Assembly: GCA_964534315.1 (NCBI GenBank)
Contig: CAZHOV010000003.1
Span: 16,296 to 80,295, forward strand
DNA length: 64,000 bases
Source: CAZHOV01 sp964534315
Lineage (GTDB): Bacteria > Bacteroidota > Bacteroidia > Chitinophagales > Saprospiraceae
Direction of reading: 5' to 3'
The translations under genes and the position numbers were made by a program. Within the stretch, counting starts at the first letter, position 1, and every line of letters begins with the position of its first letter. Positions 25,974-36,800 of this stretch are shown piece by piece. The notes under the pieces are model-generated. The model had not been told where the DNA came from. It worked only from the letters and a program-made list of their open reading frames with translations, and ran no database searches.

Positions 25974-27911
25974 TTATCTCGTCCCTACTGTTTCGGTTTT
26001 TCCACCTGCCATTTCAATCATTAACTTTAGTTCTTCTACTAATTCTTCATTATTTCCACTGTAACCAACGCTTTTAAAGCGGATGTGGCTATCCGGGTCG
26101 ATGATGAATTTTGTTGGAATGCCTTCTACGCCAAATTTGGTCACTACTTCGTTTTTGTTATCCATGAGGACATTGAAGGTATAGTTGTTGGAAGTAATGA
26201 AATCAGAAGCATTGGCCTCTTTATCTTGAGCAGATTCCCAGGTGTCGATAAACAAGAAGGCAACATCGTCATTGGATTCGAAGTGGTCAACAGCTTTTTG
26301 CATGCCGGGGAAGGAAGCCTTACAAGGTCCGCACCAGGTGGCCCAGAAGTCGAGGACAACGACCTTACCTTTGAGGTCGCTAAGAGACACGCTCTCGCCA
26401 TCAAGATTGACCAACGTAAAATCAGGCGCTTCATCATTGATCATTTTCTTTTGCAGTTCTTTAATATATTTGGCGCGCGCCATTTCTTCCAGCGAAGAAA
26501 GATAGGAATCATAAGCTTGCTCGAGGGTCATATTTTCCATGAAGATGCGCTTGTGCTGTTCTTTCATCCGGGTAGTCGCGTTGCCTTCTTTGATCATCTT
26601 GGCTAGTAGTATTTCTGTCTTAGCTCCGCCTTTGACTGCTTCGTAATATTCGGTATAGCGCTCATTCATTTCGCCATCGCTAAAATCATTTTCTTTACAA
26701 GCCATTTCCTGATACTTCAGCGCTTCTTCATTTTTACCTTTCTTGTAAAGGGCAAGAGCGTAAGTATCGGCGTACATGCCAAAGCTACGCTGCATCATTT
26801 CGCGCCATTGCTCCTTGGTATAGTAAGGCGGTTTGGCAGTTAGTTCGTTGATTTCTTTTTCCAGATTATCGAGCGAAGCTCTGGAGAATTTAGCGGCCAT
26901 TTCAATATTTGTGGCTTCACCATCGAGGCCGCCACCGGCCATATTCCAGGCGATGCTGTTATAGATACCTGCTTTAGAAGATCCGTTGCTGATCATGCCC
27001 AGGTACTTTTCGAAATTGGTCCAGTCCTTTTCTTTTGCATAGGCTCTTGCAATTTGACCTGCCATATTCTCGAGGGTACCTTTGTTCTCCTCTTCATCAC
27101 CTACCATGGCCTTCATTTCATTGTAAATATCCACCTTTTCCTTCACCTCCTTGGCGGCATAGAAAGCATCCATCATCTCGGTTCGATAAAGGTCGCTTTT
27201 GCTGTATTTCTTCTTAATGGTCTTGGAAAGGGATTCCTGTTTAGCTTCATCTTTCAGCGCTTTAGACAGTTCGAAAGCTAGCATAAGCTCATCTTCCGAT
27301 CCTTTTTTCTTAGAGCTGAGCACTTCAATTTGATCTTCTACCATTTTGATTCCTTCCTCATCGTTGGCTTGTTTAGTCGCGTAAGCAAAAATACGCATGT
27401 AACTGCGATCATTTTTCAGGTCCGGATGTTGGGCAAATTCTTCCTTTAGTAATTCAATGGCCTTTCCGGTGTTGCGATCTATCTGAACAATACGAGCATA
27501 GGTATTATAGGCGATAGCCATGTTGGCGTGTGCTTCTTTTACCGGAGTTTTGCGGTCTTCCTTATAAAGCATGGTGCCATACCCCATCTTGTCGTTATCA
27601 TCATAAATATTTTCGTTTCGGTTCCCTAGGGTGACAAAGAACGCCTTTGCATCTTTGGGTACCATCATTTCACCGGCATAGTGATCTTCCTGAAAGGTCA
27701 TTTCCACCGATTCCGCTTCCGGCATATCCCCTTTAAAGTAGAAAACGGTTGTTTCAAATACATTTACTTTTTCAAGCGGAGAGTCCTTGACATCGTATGT
27801 CAACATTACTTTTTCACCCGGCATGGGGTGTTTGGGTTCCATTTTGAGGTTTTGAGCATAGGTTGCTGTAAAAAACAAGAAGGATACTACGAATAGCATT
27901 AATTTTTTCAT
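25974..27911 (-). CDS. TlpA-like exported thiol-disulfide protein with helical N-terminal region
   Basis: 645 residues with a signal peptide (MKKLMLFVVSFLFFTATYAQ). Residues ~25-130 form a beta-rich domain, and ~130-490 are helical TPR-like repeats (AKEKDWTNFEKYLGMI; YALALYKKGKNEEALKYQ). Residues ~490-635 are a thioredoxin/TlpA domain: DEAPDFTLVNLDGESVSL, then the active site FWATWCGPCKAS (CGPC), then a cis-Pro region GVEGIPTKFII. It should act outside the cytoplasm in disulfide reduction or quality control of envelope proteins, perhaps the many cysteine-rich secreted proteins near it (inference). The length and domain order are typical for Bacteroidetes. It has its own terminator. Confidence 0.88.
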   Translation of the reverse strand: MKKLMLFVVSFLFFTATYAQNLKMEPKHPMPGEKVMLTYDVKDSPLEKVNVFETTVFYFKGDMPEAESVEMTFQEDHYAGEMMVPKDAKAFFVTLGNRNENIYDDNDKMGYGTMLYKEDRKTPVKEAHANMAIAYNTYARIVQIDRNTGKAIELLKEEFAQHPDLKNDRSYMRIFAYATKQANDEEGIKMVEDQIEVLSSKKKGSEDELMLAFELSKALKDEAKQESLSKTIKKKYSKSDLYRTEMMDAFYAAKEVKEKVDIYNEMKAMVGDEEENKGTLENMAGQIARAYAKEKDWTNFEKYLGMISNGSSKAGIYNSIAWNMAGGGLDGEATNIEMAAKFSRASLDNLEKEINELTAKPPYYTKEQWREMMQRSFGMYADTYALALYKKGKNEEALKYQEMACKENDFSDGEMNERYTEYYEAVKGGAKTEILLAKMIKEGNATTRMKEQHKRIFMENMTLEQAYDSYLSSLEEMARAKYIKELQKKMINDEAPDFTLVNLDGESVSLSDLKGKVVVLDFWATWCGPCKASFPGMQKAVDHFESNDDVAFLFIDTWESAQDKEANASDFITSNNYTFNVLMDNKNEVVTKFGVEGIPTKFIIDPDSHIRFKSVGYSGNNEELVEELKLMIEMAGGKTETVGTR

Positions 27912-28206
27912 ATAAAATATAGTTTAGTTTGATTTTAGAATCGTATAGTTAAAATTACGATTTTTTTTTGGAAGATGGAAGATGGAAGCTACCTACCACC
28001 TAACCTCTAAATCCTAAATGTACCGACAGATATTCTTAAGGACAACAACAGAGGCACAGAGAGCACAGAGTACTTCAGTTATTTAAATATTTATTGTCCA
28101 CATGTTTATTTATCAATACTCCTAAATCCTACGAGCTAATATCTACCCACTATCCTACTTTCCACCTTCCTAACCCCTCCCCCTCCCTCCTAAAACTTAG
28201 CGCTCA
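27912..28206. other. Non-coding, compositionally biased intergenic DNA
   Basis: No gene is supported here. The region contains a small direct repeat (GGAAGATGGAAGATGGA near 27972) and a pyrimidine-rich tract (about 28155-28195) resembling the CTTTCTACTTTCCACTTTC tract upstream of the next giant gene (30665-30722). Confidence 0.6.
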
Positions 28207-28238
28207 TTTTGCAGGGAAACAGCGAATTAATATATTTA
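28207..28238 (+). promoter_or_regulatory. Bacteroidetes-type promoter of the LRR gene
   Basis: TTTTG (28207-28211), 19 bp, TATATTTA (28231-28238), close to the -33 TTTG / -7 TAnnTTTG consensus. The same two boxes with the same spacing precede the paralogous giant gene (30727-30758), at nearly the same distance from the start codon (64 and 66 bp). Confidence 0.55.
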
Positions 28239-28302
28239 TTCCCTTAAGATCAAAAACACCCTAAATAAAATGCCGTCATATCCGGCCCAATTATATAAAA
28301 CG

Positions 28303-30562
28303 ATGAAAAACAACTGCAACAAACTCACCTGGACCAGTATTCTAATTTACCTGTTTTCTATTACTTACTCCTCGTTAAACTACTTAAGTGCTCAGTGCGA
28401 TCCGGTTTCAGATTCGTTGGCATTGGTGGCGTTTTATAATGCCACGGATGGAGATTCCTGGGGAAATAATACCAACTGGCTGGCATTCGGACAGAACATC
28501 GGGGAATGGTATGGTGTTTTCGTCAACAGCAATGGGTGCGTGGTTGAATTGGACCTTAATAACAATGATTTAAGCGGAGTCATCCCTCCGGAATTGGGCA
28601 ACTTGACCAGCCTCGAATGGCTCTATTTGCATGAGAACTCTCTGAGTGGTGCTATCCCGCCTGAGCTGGGCAATCTGGTCAATTTGAGAGATCTGTATTT
28701 ATATGGAAATTCGCTGAGTGGTGCCATTCCGTCAGAGTTGGGCAACCTGGCTAGTCTGGAATGGCTTTATATGTTTTCCAATTCATTAAGCGGTGCCATC
28801 CCGTCTGAATTGGGTGACTTGTCCAATCTGCAGCGGCTTTGGTTGTATGATAATACTCTGAGCGGGCCGATACCTTCGGAACTGGGTAGCCTGGATAACC
28901 TGGAACAGCTTGAACTGCAATTTAATGCTTTAAATGGTCCCATCCCACCAGAGCTGGGCAACCTATCCGGTTTGAGGCTACNNNNNNNNNNNNNNNNNNN
29001 NNNNNNNNNNNNNNNNNNNNNNNNNNNNNNNNNNNNNNNNNNNNNNNNNNNNNNNNNNNNNNNNNNNNNNNNNNNNNNNNNTCAGGTTAAATGACAATCC
29101 ACTAGGCGGAGCTATCCCTCCGGAATTGGGCAACCTATCCGGTTTGAGGCTACTCAGGTTAAATGACAATCCACTAGGCGGAGCTATCCCTCCGGAATTG
29201 GGCAACCTGGCCAACCTCGAGTGGCTCTATTTATATGACAATTCATTGAGTGGCACCATACCGCCGGAGTTGGGCAACCTGACAAAACTTAGAGATCTTT
29301 ATCTTCATGAAAATTTGCTAAGCGGGCCTATTCCCTCCGAATTGGGAGAACTTTCCAATTTGGAGTGGCTTTTTTTACATCTCAATGCATTGAGCGGACC
29401 GATACCGCCAGACCTGGGCAACCTGTCCAATCTGGAGCTGTTTCGGGTCAATGACAATTTATTAAGCGGCCCCATTCCGTCTGCCTTGGGAGATCTATCA
29501 AATTTAGAAGCGCTTTATTTGTATGAAAATTTACTGAGCGGCTCCATACCGCCGGCGTTGGGTAATCTGTCTGAATTGAATTTTCTTGATATAAGCAACA
29601 ATCTCTTCACGTTCGAAAACTTCTTCCCCGCCTTTGCTCTTATTCAAGATATTTCCGATACCCTAAGTTTTAAATATACTCCCCAAGCCGCCATCTACTT
29701 CGACACCACCCTCTTAGCCACTTTTGATCAGCCCTTTTCCATTGACCTCCTCATCGACGATACCGTCTCTTCCAACATCTACTATTGGAGCAAAGACGGG
29801 CAACCCTACGAAACTATTTTGGGCGATAACGAGCTAAGCTGGACCAGCATAGCAACTTTCGATTCCGGGATTTACGAAGTTGCGATTGAAAATCCGGCTG
29901 TGCCCGATCTAAAATTGGAGAGTTATCCGATTGAAGTGGTGGTGAAAGGCAGTATTTGCGATCCGGTCTGGGATACCATCACCCAGCCTCCCCGGCCCGC
30001 AGACGACGCCTTCAAAGGCATTATCGGAGAGCTACAAACCTTCAATGTGCTGACCAATGACACTCTGGATGGATTTGACGACTTCGGATTCGACTATGCC
30101 GATCCTGCTGAGGGCCTCCTCTTGATGGAAGATATTGGTCGCTTTACCTATCAGCCTGCGGAGATCGGTACCTACACCACGGCTTTTTCCTACTGGCTCT
30201 GCCATCCCGAGTGCTCCAACCGCTGTGATACGGCCCTGGTAGAGCTAACGATGGAATTTGAGTGCCTGGAAGATTCCCTCATCGTAGCCCCCAATGTAAT
30301 TACCCCTGACGGTGACGGCTTAAACGATGTCTGGGAAGTAACCGCCATCTATGCATGCCAGCAGCTGTTTGCCGACAACTCCCTCGTTATCACCAACCGC
30401 TACGGAGACATCGTCTACGAGGCCAACCCCTACAACAACGACTGGGGCGGCACCAACCAACAGGGTGAACCCTTACCGCAAGGCACCTATTATTATATCC
30501 TCCGCCTCAATGTAGGCGAAGGAGCGATCCTAAAAGGCTGGGTGGCGATTGTTGGAAAGTAA
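28303..30562 (+). CDS. Secreted leucine-rich repeat protein with CHU_C T9SS tail (interrupted by a gap)
   Basis: I start at ATG 28303 (MKNNCNKLTWTSILIYLFS), a signal peptide, not at ATG 28270, because the 28254-28302 leader matches the non-coding leader of the next gene. About fourteen plant-type 24-residue LRRs follow (consensus NxLSGxIPxELGNLxxLxxLxL), six before and eight after a 100-N gap (28982-29081), then a linker, a beta-rich domain (DDAFKGIIGELQTFNVLTND) and the gliding-motility type C-terminal domain with DGDGLNDVWEV, ITNRYGDIVYEANPYNNDWGG and LPQGTYYYILRL. The placeholder of 100 N breaks the frame, but the ends join exactly in frame if the gap is 0 or a multiple of 72. It is a surface adhesin-like protein; its ligand is unknown. 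Confidence 0.85.
28960..29203 (+). repeat. Near-identical 72-bp LRR units around an assembly gap
   Basis: The 22 bp before the gap (28960-28981) equal 29132-29153, and the 50 bp after the gap (29082-29131) equal 29154-29203. These are parts of one 72-bp (24-codon) repeat in perfect copies. The gap is therefore a collapsed array of unknown copy number. Confidence 0.88.
29982..30562 (+). repeat. 581-bp segment duplicated at 41287-41867 (copy 1)
   Basis: It runs from the CCCAGCCTCCCC linker to the stop codon and aligns without a single indel to the end of the next giant gene, with only scattered substitutions. It encodes the conserved pre-tail domain and the CHU_C sorting domain. Confidence 0.88.
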
Positions 30563-30604
30563 GAACAAGGGCCCGGAGGACCGAAGGACCAGACGACCGG
30601 AGGA

Positions 30605-30660
30605 CCGGATCAGTCTGAAAGACTGACATTCCCTAAACTATCCCGCAATGCCCCTAGGAC
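30605..30660 (+). repeat. REP-like element (GATCAGTCTGAAAGACTG family), copy 1
   Basis: Contains CAGTCTGAAAGACTG (6-bp stem, 3-nt loop), ACATTCCCTAAACTA and a second part ending GCCCCTAGGAC. It follows a purine tract of degenerate AGGACCGG words (about 30573-30606). Related copies lie at 41911-41966 and 41974-42022. The rest of 30661-30726 is a pyrimidine-rich repeat tract without a gene. Confidence 0.8.
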
Positions 30661-30726
30661 TAGATTCCACTTTTCACTTTTCACACTTTCTACTTTCCAC
30701 TTTCTACTTTCTACTTTCCAAACGTA

Positions 30727-30758
30727 TTTTGCCGACCGCCAATGAATTTGTATATTTA
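30727..30758 (+). promoter_or_regulatory. Bacteroidetes-type promoter of the 3680-residue gene
   Basis: TTTTG (30727-30731), 19 bp, TATATTTA (30751-30758): the same boxes and spacing as at 28207-28238. The shared leader follows (AAACACCCTAAA at 30777-30788, identical to 28254-28265; GCCGTCAT and CCAATT also shared). Confidence 0.55.
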
Positions 30759-30824
30759 GACCTCTTGAATTGAAACAAACACCCTAAAAGTAAGCCGTCA
30801 TGTACGGTCCAATTGTACTAAGTT

Positions 30825-33800
30825 ATGAAACACAACTTTAAACAACTTGCCTGGAATGCTCTATTCCTCATTGGATTATTTCCCCTTTTCGTTAATGCTG
30901 GAAGTGCCCAGGTGGGTTTGGAGATAACTCCAAGCTATCTGGAAGTACCTCAAAATACGACGTTGTTGTTAAGTGTAACGACCGATAACTTCACGGAGGT
31001 CAACAGTATGCAATTTTCTATTGAAGTAGATTTGACGATGCTTTCTTATGGTGGAGTGATCAATTTTAACTCTTCACTGCCGAATTTCAATAATGGAAAT
31101 ATTTCCTTATCTACTACGCCTGATACTATGCTTACGGTTATTTGGTCTGACCCCAATGAGAATAACTTCACCCTTTCTAATGGTGCTGTTTTATTCAATA
31201 TAAGTTTTTTCGCTATTGAAGAACCATGTACATTAGGGGATAAGGAACTAGAGATCATTAACTCCCCATTGCATCCCGTAGAATTTACACGTGCACTGGG
31301 AGGCGGTAATTACCAAACCTTGCCGGTAGATATCACCCAAGGCCATGCCACCATTGATATCGGACAAAGCGACTGCCCTTATCCTTGTGGATATACCGAT
31401 CCGGATATTCTATGCGAACCCTGGGTCTATGATGTGATCAGCGAGCTAAGATGTACTTCTGATTTTTGTAATCAGGGCGCTAATGCCTTTGAGAGCTATT
31501 TTTGCACTGTCTTGGCAGATAGCACCTATTACTATATGGCCGTGGAATTATGTGGCACATTCGATTTTAATGAGGATAGTTATGCAATTTACGATTGCCA
31601 TGGTAATTTATTAACGACATGTAGTCAGGGGCTTGGTCTCCCAAGTTGTTTACCGAATTATTTTAACAGCGGTCTTTCCTGGCCTTTCGACTTTAATACC
31701 ATCCAAACCATCTGGCATTGCACCGAGGGCCTACCCTCTTGCGGTTTCACCTGTGGTATCACATCAATAGAAACCGGAACGGCGGTAAATATTAGTTGCA
31801 CTACTAATACCACCGGTCCTGGTAATGACGAAGTAAGCGTTTCCATAAATTACGAAGGGGTGGATCCTGAGGCAACGCTCACCAATAACGGGGCCGGCAC
31901 GATTGATCCGAATAGCGATGACCCGGCTACCGACCCGGACGGGACCATCATCATTACTAACCTCCAGGAAGGGGATAGCTGGGATATCACCATAACCGGC
32001 GGCAATTGCGATTTGACTTCTGCGGGGACGGTTCCGGCGATGGAATGTGATCCGGTATCTTGTGGGATTACGGGGTTGGCTACTAGTTTCAATTGTATCT
32101 CCAGTACCGATGGTTCAAACAATGATCAGGTCGAGGTAATGATTGATTATACTGGAATAGAGCCAAGTGTTACTTTGACTTACAACGGGGCTGGAACATT
32201 GACAGGAGATGACCCTTCAGTAGTGGAAAGTGGCATTATTCTCGTTCAGGGACTGACAGAAGGTAGCCCTTGGAATATATCGATAATTGGCGGGGGCTGT
32301 GATTTTATATTCGGAGGGAATATAGATGCACAGGCTTGTGATGATCATCCTTGCCTTTCTGCCAATTTATTTTCTTTCGCTGATACCATAGTTTGTTCAG
32401 GAGAATCACTTTTACTGAGTCCTGCGGGAAATTGGGATGTTTATGTTTGGAATGATGGATCTAATACTAGCACGCTATCAATTAGTAATGGTGGAACCTA
32501 TTCTGTGACAGTAACGGACGTCAGTGGATGTACTGTAGCTGATACGGTTGTAGTGGAGCAGCCAAATCCGGATTTAAGCGGGCTGGTAGCCACAGGGGAT
32601 ACAGTTTGCCCAGGAGATATAGGAATTATAGAACTAAGAGGGTTTCAAGAAATAAACTTTCAGGAACATATTATATCTATTAATGCTGATCGTGCAAACT
32701 CTGTGTACTCATTAGATCTGGATGGAGATGGAGATCTAGATGTTTTTTCTGCCAGTGCAAATGATAATAAAGTTGCTTGGTATGAAAATGATGGAAATCA
32801 AAACTTTTCTGAGCATCTTGTCACCGACGATGCTCAGGGTCCTAATACAGTATACAGTTCTGATTTAGACTCTGATGGTAATTTAGACATACTTTCTACC
32901 TCTTGGGATGATGATAAAGTAGCTTGGTATAAAAACAATGGAAATTCCGTTTTCTCAAGCTTCATTGTTACACAAAACACTCAGGGACCAAACTCAATTC
33001 ATGTGTTTGATTTAAATAGCGACGGAGAAAAAGATCTTCTGATTGGTTCTGATGATAAAGTAGAATGGTTTGAAAACGATGGGAATGAGAATTTCATTAA
33101 ACATCTTCTAATATCCAATGTCAATACTTCTTATATCGCATGCATCGCAGATGTTAACTTAGATACATTCATAGATGCAATAGCTGCTTCACGAGGAAAC
33201 GGTAATATGTATTGGTTCGGTAATGACGGGAGTGGTAGCTTCACTCAGCATTTGATTCCAAATTCATCCTGCGATGTTGCTAGCATTTTTCCTATTGATT
33301 TGGATAAAGATGGATCAGTGGACTTAATCACTTGTGCTGTCTGCGTTAATTGGGAGTATAAAGTCTACTGGTATAAAAATGATGGCAATGGAAATTTTTC
33401 TGAGCATGTTTTGACTAATTTGATAGATAATCCTAAATCGATTTTTGCAGAAGATATAAATGATGACTCTAATATTGATTTTCTAGTTGCCTCCCACGAT
33501 AGTGATGAAATTACATGGTTCGAAAATGATGGAAATCAAAACTTTTCTAAACACATTGTTTCCTATTCAGCAAACGGTCCAAGCTCAGTATTTTCTATTG
33601 ACCTCAATAAAGATGGTAATATAGATGTGCTATCCTCTTCCTTTTGGGATGATAAAATCGCCTGGTATGAACAACTCCCCCAAATTGAAGGTCCTATAGT
33701 ACTTGAATACCAAGCCAATGGAAGCCCATCTCAATTCACCTCACCACTACCCATCGTAAACGGAGAAGTAGAATTTCCAATTGCTGACTTGCCACTTGGG

Positions 33801-36800
33801 GTAAATACCATCGATATTATATCCATAACAGACAACTATGGTTGCCATTTTCCTCTGAATGATTTAAGTACAGAAGTGCTCGTGGAAAACAATGGCGGAA
33901 ATTGCCCATGTTCTATACAAAATGTTGAAATCTCCAATGTAAGTTGCAATCTATTTGGGAATTATAGTTTCGATATTGATTTTGATGCATCGAATTTATC
34001 AGGCAATATTGCCGATTTATACATAGACGGAGCCTTTGCAGCGGCTATACCGGTTAATCAATTGCCCTACAATCTGGAGAATTATTCGGCTCAGGGAGAC
34101 CTTATCGAGGTTTCTATTTGTGATGATGGTAATCCGGGTTGCTGCTCCAACGAAATTTTTTTCCAATTGCCAGCTTGTGATACTTGCTTTGTTTGTCCAC
34201 CCAACAAATTCATTGATTGTGGTGAATACGATGCAGAAGTATTTGACTTGGTAAATGATACGCAACAAAATCCAGATGATATTCCGGTCTTCAACCAAAA
34301 TATTCAAATAGGTTGGTATACCAATATCAATGATAACTGTGATTTGGCCAGTATAAATGTAACTAACAATGAAAACATTGATCAATGTGGGTCAGGAACG
34401 GTTACCCGCATTTATTCGCCCATTGATCAAAATGGAAATGCATCTACTTGCGTGCAGCTTATTATTATTAATAACGATACCCCTTTCTTTATCTGCGATA
34501 CAGAATGCTGGTCCACACCGATTTCTGGCTGTAATACCCACAGCTTGGACGATGGTGTAGAATGGCCTTGCGATATCACCCTCTTCGACTGCGGAGCAAG
34601 CGTAGAGCCGAATGACTTGGAAGTTAATCCGTCCGTAAATATTTTTGATGCCAGGCCTCGAATATTCGAAAATAGTTGCGACCTCGTAGGTGTCTCTTAT
34701 GAGGACTCTACATTAAACTATACCGCTCCTACTTGTACCCTGATCCAAAGGACCTGGATTGTCGTGGATTGGTGCCAACCTGATGGCTCTTTCCCTTTAG
34801 GTTACGTAACATGGGAGTACGTCCAATACCTCGAATTGGTAGATCCTGTCATAACCACCCCCGATATGATCCCCATTCAAGGCGGCAGCTTTGATATGGG
34901 CTGCACCGCCGAACAAAACCAGCCCGATTGCGACGGAGGGCAACTGCCGGTGCATGAAGTCAGCATTTATGACTTTTCCTTGGGGCAGTACGAAGTCACC
35001 CAAGGCGAATGGCAGGCGCTGATGGGAACAAACCCCAGCGGTTATCCGAATTGCGGACTCAATTGCCCGGTAGAGAATGTGAGCTTTTACGACGCGTTGA
35101 CCTACTGCAACCGCCTGAGTCAGGAAGAGGGCTTCACCCCCTGTTATTACCTGGACACTATTTTTTCGGTAGTGTTCGATACGCTGATGGCGGATTCCAA
35201 TGCTTACATTCCGGTATACTGGAAAAAAGACGCCGACGGCTACCGCCTTCCTACGGAGGCGGAATGGGAGTATGCGGCCCGGGGCGGTCTGCTCAGCCAG
35301 GGATTCCGATATGCCGGAAGCGATAGCCTGAACGAGGTGGCCTGGTGGAATTGTATCGATGGATGCGACACGAAGCCGGTCGGACAAAAGCAACCTAATG
35401 AACTGGGCGCTTACGATATGAGCGGTAATGTGTACGAATGGTGCTGGGATTGGTACGACTTCTCGTTTTATACCAATAGTCCATCTTGTATGCCTGGCCA
35501 GGAAACCGGAGGTATTAACCGCGTCGTCCGGGGTGGCTATTGGTTCAACCAGCCTCAATTTTGCACCGTAAGTACAAGGAGCAGCCGGCAACCTGGGTTT
35601 GGATTTGATAACTATATTGGCTTTCGCCTGGCCAGAGGCCCCGTTATTCCTGCCAGCGATTTCGAGCTCACCCAGCCTATCAACGGAGCAATAGACGTCC
35701 CCGTCGATGCAGCGCTGAACTGGAGTTCCCCATCTACTTGTGTAGAAGGCTATTATCTGTCAATGGGCACATCTCCCGGAAATTACGACCTGCTCGACAG
35801 CCTGGATGTTGGCAATGTCAACACTTATCAACCGGCTGATACCTTTCCCGACAATACTACTATTTACGTCCAACTCATCCCCTACAATGGCCTGGCGGTA
35901 GGAGAAGGAACGATGGAATTTTCCTTTACCACCGTCAATTGCGCCATTTCCGCTACAATCGTGCCTTCAGACACCATCCTCTGCCCCGGCTCCACAAGCA
36001 GCCTGACGGCTTCCGGAGGCGACTCGTACAACTGGAGCACGGGCGATACCACAGCTGTTCTTTCCATTGATCAAGGAGGTAATTACAGCGTCACAGTGAC
36101 AGACGGAGGGGGATGTACGGGGATGGCTGAGGTGAATGTGCAGCAGCCGAATCCGGATTTAAATATGTTAAATATCAAAGGTGATACATTGTGTAGTGGA
36201 TTAATAGCTACAGTAAGCCTTGGAGGCTTTATCACTTCTTCATTTCAGGAAATTCTGATCGATGATCAATCTGATTGGCCACACGATATTCATACTGGTG
36301 ACATAGACCAAGATGGAGATCAGGATATTGCAATAGCATACCGCGCTGGTGGAAAAATCTCATGGTGGGAAAACCTTGGTAATTTTCAATTTTCAGAACA
36401 TGAAATAGACACAGGTCTGTCCTCACCTAAAGGAGTTCATATCAGCGATGTGGATCAGGATGGCTTTATAGATGTGTTGTTTGGAGGGGGGGGCGGAACA
36501 GCGGGCAATGTGTCTTGGTACCAAAACGATGGGACTAATAATTTTACAAGAATAGTCCTTGATGATCAAATTACTTCACCAAATCAAGTATATGCTGTTG
36601 ATCTTGACCAAGATAATGATGTAGACATTGTGGCAACAGGTATTTCAGATAATCATCTTGTTTGGTATGAAAATGATGGGAATCAATTTTTCACAAAGCA
36701 TGTATTAGCTAATTATTTTGGACAAGGAACCAGCTTTTTCGTTTCCGACCTGAATCAGGATGGGGCGCTGGATATCGCTTCCCATACTGGCTTTTTCAAC

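Noticed and set aside
26085..26606. 173-codon plus-strand ORF
   Set aside because: Shadow of the thioredoxin/TPR region of the TlpA-like gene.
28303..30562. True frameshift between two LRR genes
   Set aside because: Explained by the arbitrary length of the 100-N gap; the flanks join in frame.
34797..35591. 264-codon minus-strand ORF
   Set aside because: Antisense shadow of the FGE-like domain in the giant gene; codon pattern follows the sense gene.
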